Source: Myrica gale (lineage: Eukaryota > Streptophyta > Magnoliopsida > Fagales > Myricaceae). From it: a DNA stretch of 64,000 nucleotides. Below the pieces are notes generated by a model. The model was not told the origin of the DNA. It searched no databases and saw only the letters and a list, made by a program, of their open reading frames with translations. Location of the stretch: assembly GCA_963930655.1 (NCBI GenBank), contig OZ005608.1:15624001-15688000 (forward strand), given 5' to 3'. The translations under genes and the position numbers were made by a program. Numbering within the stretch: position 1 is the stretch's first letter; each line of letters begins with the position of its first letter. This document shows, piece by piece, positions 32,708 to 43,675 of the stretch.

Positions 32708-34356
32708 ATGCAGGCTTTGTACGTTTTCAATCTATCAAGTATGGACCCATTCATGCCAGGTGGCATGGGCCAGTACGATGGCAGTAGTGGGTCAAACTTC
32801 TGGTCAGGATATGTTGACACCAGTGGCCCGAACCCCGGTACGCACCCACAGTATTACTCCCCGTACCGGGAAGGAGAAGCACACCAATGGGGAGGAGAAA
32901 CCGCCCCCAGTGACACACACCAATGGGGAGGACATGTTGGCCTTAGTGTTTCGTTGTTTGAGCAGGATGCATTTGCATCACGGATACCACATTCCTGCTG
33001 TTTTTGTGGCCACAATCCTAACTTGGACGAGAATATAAGGAAAGTTATCATAGTTGCATGTGCCGTATGTATTGCATCTCGCAGACGGAGAAGACGTAAG
33101 CAGCGCTTGCCCATGTTCCCAGTGGGATTACCTGGGGCGAATTACGTTGAGGGGGTTATTAATCATCCTAGTACAACAAATTTTCAAAACAATTATCGGA
33201 TGGTGCCTAGGGTTTTCCGATTACTAGCTCACATGCTCGTAACAGAGGGCGGATACGAACCCACGGAACGTGGGGGGGCGGAGGAGGCATTGTGCATGTT
33301 TATGAAGATCATGGGGCACGGAGAAACTCACCGACAAGTTATGGATCGATTTCAGCATTCTGGGGAGACAATTAACTCTTGCTTCCATGGGATCCATCCA
33401 CACATTGAAGGAAACCCAAAGTACGACCCTTGGTTTAAGGTACGTGTGTTGTTAGCTCCCACTAATCATATATCACTCGTTTAGACTAAAGTAAACTATT
33501 CAATGTATTTACATATGTTTTGGCACTTTATTTTTTTTGGATAGGACTGTATCGGTGCGATGGACGGGACACACGTCGTGACTGCTGGGGTCTATCGTAA
33601 CATTAAGGCGGCGTATTACGATCGACACGGCCAACTGTCCCAAAATGTACTATGTATTTGTGACTTCGACATGCTGTACACTTTTGTATATAGTGGTTGA
33701 GAAGGTTCCGCACATGATACACGTATATTATTCGACGCAATGCGGTGTGCACCCGGATTTCCTCACCCACCACCAGGTAATGCAGTATACCATTTTGCTT
33801 CCTTGTTTTTTCATGCAATACTTATCATTGCATATAAGTAAGCATTCACAAAAACATATTCGCAGGGAAATATTACGTCGTCGACTCCGGGTACCCGTGT
33901 ATGGAAGGGTACCTCTCACCATACAAGGGAGAGAGGTATCATTTACAAAACTTCAACACTGGCGGCGGCGCTCAGGGACCGCAGGAATTATTTAATCATA
34001 ATCATAGTTCGTTGAGGAATATAATTGAAAGATCATTTTCGGCGCTGAAATCAAGATTTGCAATCCTAAAAAAGATGACGAATTTTACAATGCGCAACCA
34101 AGCGAAGATGGTTGTAGCGAGTTGTGTTATACATAACTTCATAAAGTTAGAGGGAGCCGAGGATGATGCAATTTTTCGACAATGGGGTAACCCAAATATT
34201 GTGGGTGAGACGGAAGGAACTGATGACCAAGGGCAGTCAGAAATTCACCATGCTCCAGAGTTTCGAGATAAGGGTGCAACAGCCATGCGTGCAAAAAGGG
34301 ATGAGCTCGCCAACATGATGTGGATGCATGCGCAAGACAATTTACCACCATATTGA
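32708..34356 (+). pseudogene. PIF/Harbinger DDE transposase, three exons, one in-frame stop
   Basis: Exons 32708-33439, 33545-33776 and 33866-34356 join in frame (485 codons) across introns of 105 and 89 bp with GT...AG ends. The N-terminus is Gly/Pro-rich; a basic RRRRRRKQR patch could be a nuclear signal. The conserved part begins NNYRMVPRVFRLLAHML and includes MDRFQHSGETI. The DDE_Tnp_4 catalytic triad is visible as D in GAMDGTHV, D in SAHDTRIL and E in NIIERSFSALKSRF. TGA at 33698-33700 stands where the family has Trp (SG-W-EG), a G-to-A change. This is the only disabling change seen, so the loss is recent. The start could instead be the Met at 32741 (MDPFMPGG). The enzyme cuts and pastes elements with matching ends. 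Confidence 0.9.
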
Positions 34357-34995
34357 TAATGCATTATCCCGCAAATTATGGTGGATGACGTTGTTCCCGA
34401 AAATGGTGTATGTAAGAATCTGTTTTTTAAGATTATGGATAAGAATTTATAATTGCTATTTGTTTCGATAAGAATTTGTGGTAGGATTTAAATTTTGAGA
34501 TTTTTCATTAATTGTTGGCAAAAAAATTCAAAAACAAAACTCACTTGCAAGGATGGGGCATGAAAAAAAAACAGAAGGTTGCTGGTAGAGGAAATTGTTG
34601 CCGCGTAAACAAAAAAGTAAAAAAAAAAACAGACAAACATTTAGCAGAAATACGGAATGGCGCGTAAGGCTGAAAGCAAAAAAATGGCTCGTCTGAAAAA
34701 TACAACGACATGTGGGCGGTTAAAAAAGATAAAAAAAAGAAACTAACAAAGAAAAAGACAATGCTTGTGGGCGGTTAAAAAACAAATTAAAAAAAAAACT
34801 AACCATCAAAAAGACATAAAGCATTTCGACAGTTAAAAAAGAATTAAAAATAAAAAAGTAACAATGCAATCATTATTCTTTATTACAATCTTATAATTTT
34901 CAAAATAAAATTAATAAACTTTAAAATTATAACATTTTTTCACAGATTTTAAAAAATTACACACTTCAAAAGATTCTCAAAATTTTTAAAATATT
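34357..34995. other. 3' non-coding part of PIF/Harbinger element
   Basis: A-rich, with three imperfect repeats of a GTGGGCGGTTAAAAAA-type motif (about 34712, 34767 and 34830). 34940-34995 matches the subterminal part of the MITE at 42570-42620. Confidence 0.6.
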
Positions 34996-35024
34996 CTCCG
35001 AAATTTCGGCGAAGAAACGCTCCC
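34996..35024 (-). repeat. Right terminal inverted repeat of PIF/Harbinger element
   Basis: Ends AAACGCTCCC; complementary to 27444-27472 with five mismatches. It lies about 370 bp before the start codon of the acidic-protein gene. Confidence 0.8.
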
Positions 35025-35272
35025 ATAAAAGAACATCTTCCGACAGAAATCACAATTAAAAAAAATGCACGTGTTTGAAATGAATTAGCTACTTTTCTAT
35101 CAACCATCTCGTGGTGAAGAAAAACAAAACGATTTGAATTGCCTCGTGGCTCCGACTGGGGAAACGTGATAACAATGAACACAACGGCCACAGTTCGAGA
35201 AGGTGACAAAAGAGTCACGCACGCAGAATCTCAACCGTCCAACAAATGCATCATCCACCGTCTACCAAAAAA

Positions 35273-35283
35273 TGGGCGGGAAC
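35273..35283 (+). promoter_or_regulatory. E2F-like site upstream of the acidic-protein gene
   Basis: TGGGCGGGAAC (TTCCCGCC on the other strand) is one base off the E2F consensus and lies about 120 bp before the start codon. E2F sites drive S-phase expression in plants. Two MYB-like CAACCGTCCAA-type motifs lie just upstream (35233-35262). No TATA box is obvious. Confidence 0.4.
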
Positions 35284-35397
35284 CTTCGGAAATGAAGCCC
35301 CGCTAATGGCAGTGAAAACTCTCTTCGCTTTCTGCTAAAAAATCGAAACAGAAACCCCTCCAAGCTTTTTGTTTTCTTCGGGCGAAAACTCCCGGCA

Positions 35398-36687
35398 ATG
35401 GAAGGAAAAAACGACCCCTTTGCCTCAATCTCCGATCTCTGCTACGTGTCGGCCTCCCAAGAGGACCGCTTACGTCGCTGCCCTTTTGCCTGTGAATCCG
35501 ACGAATGCTCCGACCACGAAGACGATCCCACCCCGGCCGACGGATTTGACGTGATGTCCACCCGCATTCTCATTGTGTCTCCGCCTGATAGCTCCGAGGC
35601 AAACGAAGATAGCACCCCCGACGACGTGTTCCAGACCCCGCCCGAGGGTTCCGTATTCCCAAGCTCGGAGGAACAGGGATCGATGGTCGTCGAGCGTCCT
35701 AATGATCCGGCAGCTGATGCACCCGGGGACCCCGAAGCTCATGATGATCCCGTGGCTGTCGATTGCGGTCGTACGGACTGCACGCAGACCGTGAATTTGG
35801 GGGTGGATTCGGATCTAGGGTTTTCGGAGGTGGAATTGACGCAGAAAATTGACGATGATTGGGAGGCGTATTCGTCACGGGGCGACGTCTCCGAGTGGGA
35901 ATGGCATAAATTAGAGCTTTTGAGCAGGGAATCTTCGTTCAAGGAGGGCTTGATCGAGTCACCGTCGAAGAAATCGAAAATTGGGGAGCCAAATTTCGAT
36001 GCTCCGGATGCTTGTGTAGGTTTAGTGACCGACCAAAATACAGAAAATTTTGAGCAATCTGGTCTGAAAGTAGACTATAAGAGCCATGAAAATCTTGAAA
36101 TTAGTGAAGAAACGGCGGTGGAAGAGTACTGTGACGATGCTAACGTGCCCGAAGAAGCCTCAATAAAGAGAGAGCTGAAACTTCCTAACAGAGATTCTGG
36201 GACATTTCAGTCAGAATCGGAAGAAAGCCTCGAGGATGATACTAAAATGTTTCGATCCGAATCCGAAGAAGGAAGCGAGGACGGTTGGGAAGAAGCTGGG
36301 GAAGGTGAAGGGAATGGTTGTGGGTGTTCACATGGACAGCCTATTGAGACGAATGGGAGAGTGCAGTACGTACGCCCGTGTAAGCTGGGTGAAACTGTGA
36401 ATGCGAAAGAGAGGTACTGCACTCTACCTCTGGCAGAGAATAAAGCGGAGAGACTAGGGAATGGTGATAATGGGAAAAAGGTTTCAATATTGGATGTGTT
36501 GAAAATCCTGAGGGAAGGGTGTGATGATGGGGATGACACTCTAAAGGATGTTAGCATCTTCGACATCTGTAAGCAGCGGGGAGTGTTTTTTCCGCGGCCG
36601 AGTTGGTGGCGGGAAGAAGGTTACAAAGAAGTTGAGGGGAAAGATTATGATGGTTATGATGGACAGCAAGAGAAAGGAGAAGAGTAG
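35398..36687 (+). CDS. Acidic plant protein of unknown function (429 aa)
   Basis: An uninterrupted single-exon frame from an ATG in good context (CGGCAATGGA) to TAG at 36685-36687. The protein is strongly acidic and mostly low-complexity/disordered. It has an N-terminal Cys-containing stretch (SDLCYVSASQEDRLRRCPF), an SPSKKSKI basic patch at about 187-195 that may be a nuclear signal, Ser/Glu-rich segments (ESEESLEDD, ESEEGSEDGWEE) and a folded-looking C-terminus: VSILDVLKILREG near 362, then VSIFDICKQRGVFFPRPSWW near 383. That terminal module (DVLK, then a G-FPRP-WW box) is the likely conserved domain; I recall similar uncharacterised plant proteins but no function. Codon use is coherent and no decay is visible, so it is probably a real expressed gene. 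No signal peptide or membrane segment. Confidence 0.8.
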   Translation: MEGKNDPFASISDLCYVSASQEDRLRRCPFACESDECSDHEDDPTPADGFDVMSTRILIVSPPDSSEANEDSTPDDVFQTPPEGSVFPSSEEQGSMVVERPNDPAADAPGDPEAHDDPVAVDCGRTDCTQTVNLGVDSDLGFSEVELTQKIDDDWEAYSSRGDVSEWEWHKLELLSRESSFKEGLIESPSKKSKIGEPNFDAPDACVGLVTDQNTENFEQSGLKVDYKSHENLEISEETAVEEYCDDANVPEEASIKRELKLPNRDSGTFQSESEESLEDDTKMFRSESEEGSEDGWEEAGEGEGNGCGCSHGQPIETNGRVQYVRPCKLGETVNAKERYCTLPLAENKAERLGNGDNGKKVSILDVLKILREGCDDGDDTLKDVSIFDICKQRGVFFPRPSWWREEGYKEVEGKDYDGYDGQQEKGEE

Positions 36688-38529
36688 GTTTGGAATGGAA
36701 GGCAGTCAGTCATGTTGGGGGATTTTGGGATGTTGGGTTATCGACACGGCAGCTCTGGTAGTCTCCTAGCAGAGTACATGGGAGAAATGGTATTACAGCT
36801 TGTTCTACTTCGAGAGCCATTGATGGGGCAGCGAATATGGAGCTACTTTTGGCTTCGATTTTGGAAAGATGGAGGAATATTCTATGGGTCCGGTCCAGTT
36901 TGTCGTCCATAGACGCTTTGTTCACAGACTCACAGTTGAAAGGTGCAATTAGCTGACTTAAAAAAGGCTGCAATTCGCAGATGCAGATGGGGTTCAAATA
37001 TGAAGATGTGGGGAGAACCCAAATCATTGAAATAGGTTGTACAGGAAATTCTATAATTTGAAAGACCAAATGCAAAAAGCATCCGGTAAAGTTCACTTTG
37101 TTTATCAATGTGCAGGGCTCTCTGGGCTACCCCTTTGGGGAAAGGCACTGCTACTAGACCGTAAGATATTCTCCTCTCTGTCAAAGGTTGTTTTTTTCTT
37201 TTTTAAAACAAATTTGATACATTTTTCAATTTGATAAGTTGGAAAACAAATTCAGGCTCAAGGTTAGGTGAAAGCTCCACCAAGCTTTCTTGTGATAAGT
37301 TCTTGGTAGAAAGTTGCCCAAAGTGAGCTTCTATAGTTTGGAGAGTGGGAGGATCCACCATAAAGGGCCATTAAAAAGAACGACTGAAAACTATCTCTGT
37401 CTCCCACTTGTATGATAGTTTGAAAATATTAATTACAAAATTAAAGCTATTTTTAATATGAAACATTGATGATTGAACTCACCTAATATTTTCTAATACA
37501 AATTGGATATGATCTTTGACGTGTCATCAACATATATAATGACATTTACTTTTCTCTCTCTTCTCACTATACACTGTTGGATGCCAATGGGTTTAATTTA
37601 ATATAGATTTATCTTGATTTGTGGAACTAACTTATGGTTCAGTTACTTTGAAATTGTAATTGTAATTATTCCGCTTCATTAAGTGTTCTCTATTTTTTAT
37701 TCAAAACTCCACTCGTTGAAATTTTTAATGCTTTTAAACTCAAATCTGTTAGTTGAATGCATTTCCTTGTATTAAAATTTGACACTTGGAATGAACCATT
37801 TGGGGGTACCTAGGTCTTCCATATGAGCTGCTAAGGTTTCAATCATGCACTGTATCCTTTAATCATCATTCATTTTGCAAGGTGAACTTCAAACTATTAC
37901 TAGGTTTAAACTCTCTTACATTTTGACTGTTAAGATCTTGTCATTTGTCCTTTCTTTTATTGATTTTAATGGTGAGATATTAACTGAGTGTAAGTATAAA
38001 GTTATTAGTGGTTTGGAGTGCAAATTGTAAAATCCTGAATGTATTTTTTAACCTTCTTATTATTTTTTTCAATGACCAAATACTAATATTTTTTGCAACT
38101 CAAACTCACATAACTTTTTTTTATTTTTTCAATTACCAAATTCTAATATTTTTTGCAACTCAAACTCACGTTACTTTTTTTTTTGTACTATTTTTTTCAC
38201 CAAAATTGTTGTCTTCCCTATTCTTATTGGTCATAGACTTGCCAAATAGTGAGTTACACATAATAAAAAAAAAAAGGAAGTTGCTCCCAGCCTCCTACTT
38301 ATGTATCATTTTTGGACTCACTAGTATAATATTCATTCATTAACTATGTATTAATGTAATGATTAAAAGTAGTCATTATTAACCGAACACGTAGTGTTTT
38401 TTAAAATTTTATTTTTATCAATTGTCATATATATATATATAAGAACAAAATTGGTATCATACTTTATTGATATATAAAAATTAAATTGTGCTCTGTATAT
38501 GTGAACAACATTTGTTAATATATGTGTGA
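36688..38529. other. Interval downstream of the acidic-protein gene
   Basis: 36688 to about 37200 probably contains the 3' UTR. Several short frames occur but none shows similarity. Further right the DNA is AT-rich. 38061-38120 and 38121-38180 are tandem 60-bp copies of a CAA-rich segment (ACTAATATTTTTTGCAACTC). Confidence 0.55.
38061..38180. repeat. Tandem duplication of a 60-bp unit
   Basis: Two adjacent units, each with TTTTTTCAAT-ACCAAAT-CTAATATTTTTTGCAACTCAAACTCAC-type sequence, about 90% identical. Confidence 0.85.
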
Positions 38530-38814
38530 CTATTTGTAAGACCCCAAAGAAAACCGTGTCTACTTCATTACTAGATGAAGGATTCCATGACCTATTTTGT
38601 ATTAAAAGAGACCTTGCTTGGTCAAGGCATGATTTAATGTTAAAAAAATGTATATGTAGTTATTTTGAATTTCCAATATGTGATGATATGATTCAAATGC
38701 TATGGATGGAATTTAAATATTATAGTGACCAATTTCATGTTGCTAGATTAGTTGTATATTTTCCTCAATATTCTTGATTTTATTTTTGAAGGATTTTCTT
38801 ATGGATTATATTAT

Positions 38815-39225
38815 TGGGCTATTAAGGTTTAAATGGGTGGACTTAAAACCTAAAAGAATGGGCTGATAATGGACAGCCCATGCTTGGCCGAAAATTTGGC
38901 ATGATGGGCCTTGAAATTTAATCAAATGGGCTGCCCAATTACATGTGATGATGGGCCCTTGAAGTGTGATGTTGGGCTGCCATGAGGCTATAACATTTGG
39001 TGTATATTAGACTTATAATGACATGCTAATGGGCTGCCAAAATAATCATGGAGATGGGCTTTAGAAAGCATGATATTGGGTTGCCATGAAGCTCATGGCA
39101 ATGGGCCTTGAAATGGTGTTATTGGGCCTTAAGGAAGTTGGACATTGGGCCTAAGCCCTTAGGCTTTAGAATATGATGATGGGCCTTGAATTAAGGGCTT
39201 AATGGACTGCCCAATGGGCCATGAA
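38815..39225 (+). promoter_or_regulatory. Cluster of about fifteen TGGGCY motifs in the LTR
   Basis: TGGGCC or TGGGCT (either strand) recurs about every 25-30 bp, often as ATGGGCCTTGAA or TGGGCTGCCATGA. TGGGCY is the site II motif bound by TCP factors in plant promoters. Position near the LTR 5' (U3) side suits an enhancer, though simple local duplication could explain it. Confidence 0.5.
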
Positions 39226-41479
39226 AATTAGGTTAATAAAGTTAGGTTAGTGGAACTAATCCTATTTAAGTTTCCTAAGTAACTAGATTAGGATAAGTGA
39301 ACTAAGTAGTTAGAATTCAACCAAATGAACTAAGAGAGTTAGCCAAACATTTAATGAAGGAGCTGAGTGTGTGGCTAGGGGTGATGGTCGACCAAGACAA
39401 GGGGACAAGCATGGGCAAAAGCTGAAATGTTGGAGAAAAAGTGAAGGAACACCTCTTGGCCGAATTTAGTGGTAAGGTTCATGCCCTTTTGTCCTCACTT
39501 GTGACCTTACACGCCTATCACCTTCTTTTCCACTTCATTTGTGTTCATTTGGGTTACCTTAGTCGACCAACACATAGCTAATAGAGAGAAACACAAGCCA
39601 AAGCAAACCAAAGAGAAAGAGAGTAGAACCGAAAGCCAAAGGAGAGAAATCAAGGAGAGACCAAAACTTTTGAACCAAAAGGTTGAAATTTGAGCTGGTG
39701 TCAAGGGGATTTAGTGTAAAGGGAAGAAGGAGGACAAGGAAGAAGAAGAAAGGAGAAGAAGGAAGTGAAGTAAAAGAGGTGTTGTGCAAAGGAAAAAAAG
39801 AAAAGAAACAAAGGAGCACTAAGGTAAAAACCGGATCTTGTTCTTTCTTGCTGGCCGAATTCTCGTGTATAGATCTTAGAGTTTAAGTTGTTTTTATGCT
39901 TGGATATGGTGAGATCTGGAATGATTAAGAACCTTAGGTTGTTTAGTAGGTGAAGGAGAGGAGAAGCTTGCAAAGGAACAAAGAGAAGGAAGAAGGAACA
40001 ACAAGGTAGTGACCGAACCACCATACCTCTTGATTGGCCGAACTAGTTGTGAATGGATCTTGATGTTTCATGTTCTTAGGTTGTTGAATCTTGCTAGATC
40101 TGGTAGTATTAAGATGTTTAAGGGTAGATCTAGCTATGTATATTCTAGATCTAGAGTTGTATGTTGGAAAAAATGCAAAGGGAAAACAATGTATGTTAAA
40201 GGATGTTGGATTTAAGCCTATGTTAGTTGTAAGTTGTGAATCTCTTTAGATCTATGATTATATATGTTTTTAAATGTTAGATCTGGACATGTCATACATG
40301 AATGATGAGGGTGTGAAGTAAATGCATGCTAAGATGGATTGTAGAGTGCAAAGTATGCATGTTATAAATTTTCTAAGTATAAAAGGTGGTATTATGTGGT
40401 ATGGCCGAATATAGTATACCTAGGGTTCCAAGATTAATTTTGTGCATAATTGGATCTGGTCATTGGTCATGTTATGTACAAGATTTATGACCCAATGCAT
40501 GGTAGGTGATTGCTAAGTGTAAAGGATGCATGCAAATTAAAGGAAACATAATTAGTTGGATGAAATCATGTGCTGACCGAAAATTGTACTTCATAGTATC
40601 TTATGTTTGTGTTTTGATTCTTAGATCCTAGGTTGTGAAATTGGTTGAATGGAGGATGAGATCACCCTTGGAGTTGAAGTTGTGACTAAAGAATGCATAA
40701 AATGGTAATGACCGAATATCATAATGAAATGAAACCCTAAGTGCAATTTATGATAAATAGATTATCATTGTTGTGATTGATAAGGAAATTAGGGTTAGGC
40801 TAATTAGAATTAATATTGAAGAACCATGATCATGTAATAAAAATATTTGAAACCCTAGTTAGGGTTAGTACTCGGGATTAATTGAGGTTTAAGGTCCAAT
40901 TCAAGATTTAAGTGTGATTAAGTTATTAATAGTTTAATGTAAGGTTTAATGGAGTACATTAACTAATGGGAGACCTGGGTTTAATCCCAAATCTATTAAT
41001 TGTTGATTAAAATCCTAATCGAGAATAGATATATAAATATATTGTAATAGAGTTTAATAATTAAATAACCTAAGTTTAAATATTATTAGTTTAAAGAAGA
41101 GTAAATAAAATACTTTAAATGATTAAAAGAATTTCAGTGATATATATATGTTTAATGATTACATACGATTTCTTAAAGTCTAAGAAATATTTGAATCGCT
41201 TGTAGGCGATCTACGTGTCTTATACACTACCAAGGAAGACCAAGTGTAAGTGGATACTGTAAGTGGACAGTAAGTGGTTCTTTTCAAAACTGGAATGACA
41301 CACTGCATCATTTCATGAACAAGCATGAGATTTTGATCAAGCATGACATGACATGTGCATTGCATGAATTTTTCTAAAGAGAATGTTTATGCAATGATTT
41401 TATGGAAAGATTATGGAAAGTTTTATGAAACGATAAGTTAAGTTAAGGGGCACTGGTCGGTACCGTATCATCAAGATGG

Positions 41480-41625
41480 ACTCTCATACCGAAGGACGAA
41501 TGCGAGAAGGATGGGTGAATCCACGAGGCTGTGCAACCACACTGAAGGACATTGAGAAGGTGTGGGCCTCCAAGGGTCAAGTCTAGCCACTGAAGGATGA
41601 ATGCGAGAAGGTGCGCTAGCTGACC
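41480..41625 (+). repeat. LTR minisatellite, three units (solo LTR)
   Basis: Units CATACCGAAGGACGAATGCG, CACTGAAGGACATTGAGAAG and CACTGAAGGATGAATGCGAG, spaced about 50 bp, match the arrays in LTR-1 and LTR-2. Confidence 0.75.
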
Positions 41626-42460
41626 ATATGTAAGGTCCCCAAGGGAATTCGGGGACGGTTCCAAAGGGAACGCACAACCCTGACTTCAGGGGTTAAATGG
41701 AGCGAGCCCGCAAGTAAAAGATATGAAATGGTTATGAAAAGGCCAAGAGTGGCATAAGTATGAATAAGTAATTTTCAAGGGCCTGGGGCAGAATTTAAGC
41801 AAGGGCATATGCATATCCATGACATGCATGTGCATCTCTTATCAAGTTCTTTCTTTCATGATTAAGCAAGCATAAGTCAAGAGCATGTTTCAAAGTTATG
41901 TCTTTCCCTTACTGAGTCTTTTTTACTCATGTTTTTAAAATTGTGTCATTCCAGATGCCACAGGTGAAGAGAGTCAGGAGGACTACCTGACTTAGAAGGA
42001 CCCAGATGATGTTCATATTTTTGATAATGGTGACCCGATCGATGAGATCCGTCACTAGTTGGGTTTTAAAATATTATATATGTTTTGTATGAAAACTTAA
42101 TGAGAACCCTGATTATGTAAGATTAGCTCGAATCCCTCGCGATCCTGTACGTTTCCGCCGTAATCAAGTTAATGTATAAGTAAGAACGCTGGAGCCATCC
42201 GGGGGATAGCTCGCGGCTGTCACGGTCCCTGCGGGATGCCGTTCGGGGCGTGACACTATTAGTTATAATGTTTTGTAGTCTTAATTGGCCCCCCTCCCCC
42301 TACCCCTATTTTTTTTTTTGATGAATCCCTTCTCCTAAAAAAAAGTTATGGCTCTGAACATGGAGGGTCAAAAGCTAAGTAATTTCCTATGACATTAAAT
42401 GGACACTTATCAGACGAATAAAAAAGAGAAAAATAAAAGAAGGAAACAGTTCTAATAATA

Positions 42461-42632
42461 GGGGATGTTTGATTCCTCAAAATTTTGGGGCCCAAAAATT
42501 CAAACCAAACGAATATATTTTAAAATTTTCAACTTTTACGCATAAATTTTAAATTTTTCACAATAAACTTCAATATTCAAAAGATTCTCAAAATTTTGAG
42601 AATATTTTTCAAAATTTCGATAAACAGCTCTA
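42461..42632 (+). mobile_element. MITE related to the PIF/Harbinger element
   Basis: The left end (ATAGGGGATGTTTGATTCCT, then GGGGCCCAAAAATTC) aligns with 27441-27490. The right end (CAAAAGATTCTCAAAATTTT, then AAATTTCGATAAACAGCTC) aligns with 34965-35022. It is a short internal-deletion relative, about 170 bp, with no coding capacity. The target duplication is unclear. Confidence 0.75.
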
Positions 42633-43675
42633 GGTTCCAGAATACCACTAAATCCTTGAGGGCACAAAAAGCTCAAAATTTAATAAAGAAATAAATTCAA
42701 CCGGTGATAAAACGACACTTGTTCTAATTGGTATCTTAAACTTTCACCCCCTGGATGGCGTGTGGTCTCAGATTGGGGCAGAACGGAGATTTCTTTAATC
42801 AAGTAGTCACGCACTTTCCAGAATGATTCAACTCCTCACATATAATAAATCTCCTCACATAATTAGTCGCCCAATTATGTTCTTCTAGATATCCAACCCC
42901 CTGGCATGATCTATTAGTTGAACTGCATAAGCACCACAACATTAACTTCTCTCAGCTTGACCCAAACAACTTTATTATTATTAGACTTTTTTACCACCTT
43001 TTTGGTTATTGCATACTCCAATGATGGCTAGAGTTTTTTATTTTATTCAGTGAAATAAAAATATAGTTACCTATTACTAGCTATCTTATTATTAAATGTG
43101 ATCGTGATATAAGAAATAATTTCTTAGGGTTAAAGAGTATAAAACTCATGTTCATCATTAATCAATCAAAAATTAGACTCTCATGAGTTTTTAGTTCATT
43201 TCAAACCGTAACATAGGAAGTAGCTTAAGTCCACACTTTTATTTTTATTTTTATTTTTATTTTTACTCTTATTGTGCTGCTGTATAACCAAGTAATTTAA
43301 TCTAACATTGAAGTAGTGACTTAGTTCCTTTTAAGCCTAATATTATTCTAAAATAGGAAGTAGATTAAATCTACACTTATTATGCTAGTATACAACATAC
43401 TTATTTAATCCATCTTTGAAGTAGTGCGCTTAAGCATAGAAGTGACTATAGTGTAAGTAGTACAGGTTAGATTAAATTAGAACAAACAACCTTGTGATGG
43501 AATCCTTTCCCAGTAGTACATTTATTGAAGGAGACAAAATTTAGCAAAAAAAATGCATTATAATGATTATTGATTGTTGAATGCAGTTCTAATTATATTT
43601 TATTTATTATCCTTGGATCTAAATATTTAACTTTTGTATTGTGTGCATAAATTGTATCTTTATTAAAAAAAAATT
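42633..43675. other. Interval without a supported gene
   Basis: AT-rich. Contains an (ATTTT)n run at 43237-43265 and a diverged tandem pair (AGGAAGTAG-TTAA-TC-ACACTT... TTGAAGTAGTG) at 43215-43330 and 43363-43440. Confidence 0.6.

Larger units (their letters stand above)
27441..35027 (+). mobile_element. PIF/Harbinger DNA transposon, near-complete (7.6 kb)
   Basis: The element runs 27444-35024 with inverted ends GGGAGCGTTT...AAACGCTCCC (24 of 29 terminal bases match), flanked by ATA at 27441-27443 and 35025-35027. PIF/Harbinger elements usually duplicate TTA or TAA, so ATA is slightly odd. Inside are the two genes expected of an autonomous member, both on the + strand: a Myb/SANT-like ORF1 (31155-32115) and a DDE transposase (32708-34356). 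ORF1 has a frameshift and the transposase one stop, so it is probably recently inactivated. A 3.6-kb non-coding stretch lies between the left end and ORF1. The MITE at 42461-42632 shares both its ends. Confidence 0.85.
38535..42255 (+). mobile_element. Solo long LTR (3721 bp), Tekay/Del-like, with CTATT duplication
   Basis: Begins TGTAAGACCCCAAAG and ends CGTTCGGGGCGTGACA, flanked exactly by CTATT at 38530-38534 and 42256-42260. TG...CA ends, a 5-bp duplication and the absence of coding sequence show a solo LTR left by recombination between two LTRs. Landmarks: a TGGGCY-rich stretch (38815-39225), five GGCCGAA motifs, a three-unit minisatellite (41480-41620), GGAACGCACAACCCTGA at 41670 and a final GC-rich 150 bp. 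The long, non-coding LTR fits Tekay/Del chromoviruses; lineage is inference because no pol is attached. Confidence 0.88.

Noticed and set aside
38008-38343. 111-codon frame rich in Phe/Ile
   Set aside because: Produced by a T-rich tandem duplication, with no similarity.
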